Shown here piece by piece: positions 59,436 through 64,000 of a stretch of 64,000 nucleotides of DNA. How positions within the stretch are numbered: the stretch's first letter is position 1; every line of letters begins with the position of its first letter. The position numbers were made by a program, and so were the translations under genes. The stretch comes from CAYLQA01 sp964385695 (GTDB taxonomy: Bacteria; Desulfobacterota; Desulfobulbia; Desulfobulbales; Desulfurivibrionaceae), in contig CAYLQA010000007.1 of the NCBI GenBank assembly GCA_964385695.1, positions 20,519 to 84,518 on the forward strand, given 5' to 3'. The notes beneath the pieces are model-generated. The model was not told the DNA's origin. It worked only from the letters and a program-made list of their open reading frames with translations, and ran no database searches.

Positions 59436-61874
59436 CTAGGGATTGATACCCATCTCTTTTTCCTTCTCAGCAACAGCCAAGCGGGTCTTCACCGCAGTGT
59501 CCGGAATCAGGCTCATGGAGTCGATGCCGCACTCAACCAGGAAGGTGGCAAACTCGGGAAAGTCGGAGGGACCCTGACCACAGATACCGATTTTCTTGCC
59601 CCGCTTCTTGGCAGTGGCGATGACCATGCGGATCATATCCTTTACCGCCTCGTCACGCTCATCGGCAATGCCGGTGAGGAGACCGGAGTCGCGGTCCACA
59701 CCGTAAGTCAGCTGGGTCAGGTCGTTGGAACCGATGGAGAAACCGTCGAAAATGTCGGCAAAGGCATCGGCGGAGATAACGTTACTGGGGATCTCACACA
59801 TTACATAGAGCTCGAGACCGTTCTCGCCCTGGACCAAACCGCAGTCACGCATAACCTCGATCACCTTCTTACCCTCATCCGGAGTACGGCAGAAGGGAAC
59901 CATCAGCTTGATGTTGTTCAGACCCATCTCGTTGCGAGCCTTCAAAAGACCCTGACACTCCAGCTCAAAGGCGGGGCGATATTTCGGATCGTAGTAGCGG
60001 GAAGCGCCACGCCAGCCGATCATGGGGTTTTCCTCGTCCGGCTCATAAAAGGAGCCGCCCAGCAGGTTAGCGTACTCGTTACTCTTGAAGTCAGAAAGAC
60101 GAACGATGACGTCCTTGGGATAGAAGCCTGCAGCAATGCGGCCCACACCCTCGGCAACCTTGTCAACAAAGAACTGCTTCTTATCAGGGTAGGCACCGGT
60201 ACGCTCGTCAATGGCCTTGGCCACTGCCTGCTTCTCAGGATCATCAGAGGCTTTCAGTTCCTCATAATTGAACAGGGCCAGGGGATGGATGCCGATGTGG
60301 GAGTTGATAACAAACTCTTCACGGGCAAGTCCGACACCGTCATTGGGAATCTGGCACTCAGTAAAGGCCTTTTCAGGAATAGCCAGGTTCATCATGATCT
60401 TGGTCTTGGTTGAAGGCAGATCGCCAAGGTCGAGTCTCTCAATCTCAAAATTCAGCAGGCCGTCGTATACAAATCCGGTTTCGCCTTCAGCAGAAGATAC
60501 GGTAATGTCCTGGCCGCCTTTGATCTTTTTAGAACCGTCACCGGTACCGATAACACAAGGGATACCAAGCTCACGGGAGATGATAGCCGCATGGCAGGTA
60601 CGACCACCCCGGTTGGTCACGATTGCGGAAGCGATCTTCATGATCGGCTCCCAATCAGGATCGGTCATGTCGGTAACCAGAACCTCGCCCTTCTTGAAGC
60701 TATGGATGTCTGCAACATTGTCGATAACGTTTGCGGTACCCTGGCCGATCTTAGTACCAACGGCCAGGCCCTCGACAACGACATTGCCATTTTCTTGCAG
60801 CTTGTAGGTCTCCATGACCTTCTTGTTGTCCTGGGAGTGAACAGTCTCTGGACGAGCCTGAACGATGAAGAGCTCACCGGTTCCCACATTTACACCGTCA
60901 CCATCCTTGGCCCACTCAATATCCATGGCCTTGCCATAATGGTCCTCAATAATACAGGCCCACTCGGCAAGCTTGAGAATCTCGTCATCGCTCACAACAT
61001 AGCTGTTACGCTCTTCTTCGGTGGTATCGATATTTTTTACAGGCTCATCCGCACCAGACTCGTTGTTGTAGATCATTTTGATCTCTTTACTACCGACACG
61101 TTTCCCTACGATGGGACGCTTGCCTTCCTTCAGGGTCGGCTTAAAAACATAGTACTCATCAGGATTCACAGCACCCTGGACAACGTTTTCACCGAGGCCC
61201 CAGGCACCGGTGATAAAGACAGCATCTTCAAAACCGCTCTCCGTATCGATGGAGAAAATAACACCGGAAGATGAGGAATCACTGCGCGCCATTTTCTGAA
61301 CAACGATGGAAAGATAAACGTCGAACTGACCAAAGCCCTTATCATGACGATAGGAGATGGCACGATCGGTGAACAGAGAAGCGAAACATTTTTTACAGGC
61401 ATCGATAAGTGCATCGACACCGCAGATGTTCAGATAGGTTTCCTGCTGGCCGGCAAAAGAGGCATCAGGAAGATCCTCGGCAGTAGCGGATGAACGAACG
61501 GCAACATCAACACCTTCGCCGTACTCTTTTTCCATCTGCTGATAGGCCTCGATGATCGCGGCACGAAGATCATCCGGGAACTCGGCATTGCGGATGATCT
61601 CGCGGGTCTTTGCGCCACGAGCCTGCAGGTTGTGCAGGTCATGGGTGTCAAGACCGGCCAAAGCGTCTTTGATAGCATCTTCAATACCCGCAGTTTTAAG
61701 CAGATGCTGGTAGGCATATGCCGTAATGGCAAAACCATTCGGAACAGCGACACCTTTTGATGTCAATTTTTGATGCATTTCGCCCAAAGAGGCGTTTTTC
61801 CCCCCCACCATCGGTACGTCTTCAATGAGGATGTCGTCAAACCAGAGAATCAAAGCCTCGTCATGTTTTCCCAT
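59436..61874 (-). CDS. ppsA: Phosphoenolpyruvate synthase
   Basis: 812 residues, standard length. Pyruvate + ATP to PEP + AMP + Pi, the entry to gluconeogenesis. The N-terminal ATP-grasp domain starts VGGKNASLGEMHQKL with RSSATAEDLPDASFAGQQETYLN. The swivelling phospho-His domain has GGRTCHAAIISRELGIPCVIG (His at about 425). The C-terminal PEP-binding barrel has FSIGSNDLTQLTYGVDRDSG and the catalytic Cys in GICGQGPSDFPEFA. AGGAG lies about 8 bases before the ATG. It stands alone and converges on the tol terminator. Confidence 0.97.
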   Translation of the reverse strand: MGKHDEALILWFDDILIEDVPMVGGKNASLGEMHQKLTSKGVAVPNGFAITAYAYQHLLKTAGIEDAIKDALAGLDTHDLHNLQARGAKTREIIRNAEFPDDLRAAIIEAYQQMEKEYGEGVDVAVRSSATAEDLPDASFAGQQETYLNICGVDALIDACKKCFASLFTDRAISYRHDKGFGQFDVYLSIVVQKMARSDSSSSGVIFSIDTESGFEDAVFITGAWGLGENVVQGAVNPDEYYVFKPTLKEGKRPIVGKRVGSKEIKMIYNNESGADEPVKNIDTTEEERNSYVVSDDEILKLAEWACIIEDHYGKAMDIEWAKDGDGVNVGTGELFIVQARPETVHSQDNKKVMETYKLQENGNVVVEGLAVGTKIGQGTANVIDNVADIHSFKKGEVLVTDMTDPDWEPIMKIASAIVTNRGGRTCHAAIISRELGIPCVIGTGDGSKKIKGGQDITVSSAEGETGFVYDGLLNFEIERLDLGDLPSTKTKIMMNLAIPEKAFTECQIPNDGVGLAREEFVINSHIGIHPLALFNYEELKASDDPEKQAVAKAIDERTGAYPDKKQFFVDKVAEGVGRIAAGFYPKDVIVRLSDFKSNEYANLLGGSFYEPDEENPMIGWRGASRYYDPKYRPAFELECQGLLKARNEMGLNNIKLMVPFCRTPDEGKKVIEVMRDCGLVQGENGLELYVMCEIPSNVISADAFADIFDGFSIGSNDLTQLTYGVDRDSGLLTGIADERDEAVKDMIRMVIATAKKRGKKIGICGQGPSDFPEFATFLVECGIDSMSLIPDTAVKTRLAVAEKEKEMGINP

Positions 61875-62214
61875 CGTAGATCTCCTGCTCCCAAATTTTT
61901 TCGTGATCTGGTTGATAAAAATAGACTTGTTTTCGTTGTGAAAACAAAAAATAAATTAGCATGATTTAGACCGCAACAATGTATAGCTAATCTTACATGT
62001 CGGGTCAACCGAAACCTTTAGAATCAGACAAAAAATAGGCCGCTAAACACCACATGGAAAATCCACGGTAAAAATAGTGCTCAGGACCCAAAAAATTCAC
62101 TTGATAGAAGATACTGTCAATATGATATGTTTATATCATATAAAAATGTCTGAATGTGTCTTTTTTCTCTCCTTAAAAAAAGAAAATTTCACCCGACTAA
62201 ACAGGTAGTTAAAG
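61875..62214. other. 340-base divergent gap, ppsA / phosphohexomutase
   Basis: No gene. It contains the 9-4-9 palindrome at 62120-62141 and A/T-rich sequence near both starts. No clear -35/-10 pair is chosen. Confidence 0.45.
62120..62141. promoter_or_regulatory. 9-bp perfect palindrome, possible operator
   Basis: ATATGATAT-GTTT-ATATCATAT, exact arms around four bases, about 75 bases before the phosphohexomutase start. It could be a binding site for a dimeric regulator of the divergent ppsA/mutase pair. Being A/T-only apart from one G/C pair per arm it could arise more easily by chance than a GC-rich site. Confidence 0.4.
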
Positions 62215-63945
62215 ATGAGTATAGCGCTTGAAACCGAGCAGTTGTTTGAAAAATATATTGTTAAAAATGACCATGGCGCCAGTGACTATTTTTCATTAAT
62301 CAGCAAGCTGGTCGCAAGAAAAAATAATCACCCGCAAAAAAGTGAAGAATTTACTCATTTTAGCCAGGCCATTGAAAAGGTGTATGGTCTTGTCCGAAAT
62401 GAAATGCTGACCAATCAAAATCAAACGTCAAAAGAGGTCTCGTTCGGCACCTCTGGTTGGCGGGGCATTTTGGGTAAAGACCTTTTTTTAAAATCGGTTT
62501 CCCAGGTGACACAGGCCATTGTCAATATGTACAAAAACATTGCGACAAATGCTGCGCTTAGCTCTCTTCTCGGGGTGGAGGGTTTTAATGAGGTTTGCAG
62601 GCGTGGTGCGGTCGTCGGCTATGACAACCGTTTTGGCGGCGACATTATGGCTCAGCGTGTTGTCGACATTCTTACAACCAATGGCATTAAGGTCCATTTT
62701 GCAAACGAGGCCACAACAGGAACACTCTCTGCTGCAGTACTGATGCTCAACGCTGCATTTTCCGTTAATCTCACTCCAAGCCATAATCCTCTTCAATATG
62801 GCGGATTTAAATTCAACGGGGCGGATGCCGGTCCTGCCGCTGCCGAGGTTACAAATACCATTACCCAAAATGCCAGATCTCTTATGGCAGAAGATGTTTC
62901 GCCCGAGCTTGCTCCGGACTCATCTTTAGTCAGCCAATGCGATGCCCTTGGCACCTGGGTCGACCTTATGGAAAAAGGCCATAACCAACATGGACTTAAC
63001 TATAAAGAAATCATCGCGTCATTTTTAGCTGATCCGGACTGTGTCCTTGCTGTTGACTGTGTTCATGGAGCGAGCCGTGTGCATATAAATAGATTTTTCA
63101 ATAACGCAGAAAACAACCGGTTGCTTCTCTTTCGCGACAACGCCGATCCAACCTTTGGCGGTGTTGCCCCGGAACCCTCACGCCAGAACATGGAGACCTT
63201 GTTTACCACGCTTAACAAGCGCTCCGAACCGCTCAAGCTTGGGGTCATAATAGACCCGGATGCAGACCGTATTCGTTTCACCGATGGTGAAAAAGAAATA
63301 GACATGAACATGTTTGGCGCCATGGCCTACCACTTTTTGCACCATCATAAAAATAAAAAAGGATTGGTGGCCAAGACTGTTGCCACCAGCAACTTTGCCA
63401 ATGCCATTGCCCAAAAACTTGGTGAGGATATTTTTGAGCCAAGAGTAGGCTTTAAGGAATTTAAACCTGTAATCGGTAAAGCTCTGGTATGCTTTGAAGA
63501 GTCAGATGGGATTTCCGTCTGTGGCCATACGCCGGAAAAGGATGCCTACGTCGGTCTTATCCTGGCGCTTGACATGGTCTTGAGTTTACGTAAAAATCTT
63601 TCTGTGTACCTCAAAGAATTACAGCAAGAGTTCGGGGCCTTTTTCCCGGACAGAGGTGGTGTTGAAGTTTCACAACAGGGCGATGAGCTGAAAGCAACCC
63701 TGGCCAAACTTGAAAAGTACAGTGCCGGAACAGATGTTACTATCGGTCAAGAATCCAAAAAAATTGCCGAGGTCATCAGCATTGACGGAAGAAAAATGAT
63801 TTTTTCCGACGGCAGTTGGTTGATGATTCGTCCTTCAGGAACTGAGCCCAAAGTCCGATTTTATGTTGAGGCCCGTTCAACAGAGGGCAAAGAGGAACTC
63901 TTTGCCGCTGCCAAATCAATGCTTGCAGAAATAGGCCTTCTCTAA
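62215..63945 (+). CDS. Phosphohexomutase (phosphoglucomutase/phosphomannomutase family)
   Basis: 576 residues. All alpha-D-phosphohexomutase signatures are present: N-terminal GTSGWRGILGKDLF (about 80), the phosphoserine loop TPSHNPLQYGGFKFNGADAG, the metal loop DPDADRIRFTDGEKE (about 345) and the phosphate-binding RPSGTEPKVRFYVEA (about 540). Sugar specificity cannot be told; the length fits the GlcM/Pgm-like group. The N-terminal about 70 residues form an extra helical segment (LETEQLFEKYIVKNDHGASDYF). It would feed sugar phosphates into envelope or storage polysaccharide. Confidence 0.93.
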   Translation: MSIALETEQLFEKYIVKNDHGASDYFSLISKLVARKNNHPQKSEEFTHFSQAIEKVYGLVRNEMLTNQNQTSKEVSFGTSGWRGILGKDLFLKSVSQVTQAIVNMYKNIATNAALSSLLGVEGFNEVCRRGAVVGYDNRFGGDIMAQRVVDILTTNGIKVHFANEATTGTLSAAVLMLNAAFSVNLTPSHNPLQYGGFKFNGADAGPAAAEVTNTITQNARSLMAEDVSPELAPDSSLVSQCDALGTWVDLMEKGHNQHGLNYKEIIASFLADPDCVLAVDCVHGASRVHINRFFNNAENNRLLLFRDNADPTFGGVAPEPSRQNMETLFTTLNKRSEPLKLGVIIDPDADRIRFTDGEKEIDMNMFGAMAYHFLHHHKNKKGLVAKTVATSNFANAIAQKLGEDIFEPRVGFKEFKPVIGKALVCFEESDGISVCGHTPEKDAYVGLILALDMVLSLRKNLSVYLKELQQEFGAFFPDRGGVEVSQQGDELKATLAKLEKYSAGTDVTIGQESKKIAEVISIDGRKMIFSDGSWLMIRPSGTEPKVRFYVEARSTEGKEELFAAAKSMLAEIGLL

Positions 63946-63975
63946 CTTTATTGTTTCTGTAAAAAGGTTAAAACC

Positions 63976-63991
63976 CCCGCCTTTAGGCGGG
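63976..63991 (+). terminator. Short GC hairpin after the phosphohexomutase
   Basis: CCCGCC-TTTA-GGCGGG is a 6-bp perfect GC stem, 31 bases after the stop. No T-tract is visible before the window ends, so it may be a terminator core or a REP-like unit. Confidence 0.45.
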
Positions 63992-64000
63992 TAGCATTAT

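Noticed and set aside
59394..60413. Long plus-strand ORF opposite ppsA
   Set aside because: It is the antisense shadow of a strongly conserved PEP synthase, with no domain of its own.

Overview
The window is a gene-dense chromosomal segment of moderate G+C, with no plasmid, phage or insertion-sequence genes. The gene set suggests an anaerobic or microaerophilic Gram-negative bacterium of the Desulfobacterota (old Deltaproteobacteria), possibly the Desulfobulbales. The clues are a fused CobA-HemD, a long-form TrpB2, rubrerythrin, archaeal-type ApgM next to homoserine dehydrogenase, the compact LeuC/LeuD pair, PEP synthase, a tol operon, LPS heptose synthesis (gmhA) and many PAS/HAMP hybrid kinases. 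This placement is inference from family distribution; no 16S gene is present.

Layout. 1-8.2 kb: 3' end of 6-phosphogluconolactonase, a PilZ protein, a membrane-anchored TPR protein, the sbcD-sbcC nuclease pair, a small lipoprotein and nadC. 8.1-11.7 kb: a PhnD-like binding protein with an overlapping hybrid histidine kinase. 11.8-15 kb: a TPR/outer-membrane-barrel protein and an ECF sigma / zinc anti-sigma / secreted coiled-coil cluster. 15-20.2 kb: an HDOD protein, then gmhA, a deoxyhypusine-synthase-like gene, hemC and cobA-hemD. 20.3-27.9 kb: a tiny BFD-like [2Fe-2S] protein missed by length filters, a methyltransferase, SrkA kinase, a membrane protein with a Cys-rich tail, rubrerythrin, trpB2, dacB and an RlmD-type rRNA methyltransferase. 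28-34 kb: a GGDEF-EAL protein, leuCD and an HD-phosphodiesterase/GAF protein. 34-43 kb: yejA and yejBEF (peptide ABC importer), separated by a PstS-like binding protein plus hybrid kinase and a dispersed repeat. 43-51 kb: pepA, a pseudo-receiver HDOD protein, a CNNM/CBS protein and a convergent mgtE / degS-like / Fe-S membrane protein operon. 51-54.7 kb: a small conserved gene, initiator tRNA-Met with its terminator, and ybgC, apgM, hom. 55-59.3 kb: tolQ-tolR-tolA-tolB-cpoB with no pal. 59.4-64 kb: ppsA and a phosphohexomutase.

Themes. Signalling is prominent: three c-di-GMP or cyclic-nucleotide proteins (PilZ, GGDEF-EAL, HD-GAF), two HDOD proteins, two binding-protein/hybrid-kinase pairs and an ECF circuit. 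Central carbon genes (pgl, apgM, ppsA, phosphohexomutase) fit gluconeogenic growth.

Most unusual observations: (1) a repeat at about 27.9 and 39.1 kb with a compensatory base change in a stem, suggesting a structured RNA; (2) the split yej operon; (3) an intrinsic terminator inside the first codons of dacB; (4) an HD-type phosphodiesterase joined to two GspE/MshE-N-like repeats and a GAF domain; (5) the ECF sigma cluster with a coiled-coil secreted protein and a TPR barrel. All functions are assigned by reading motifs; no database search was run.
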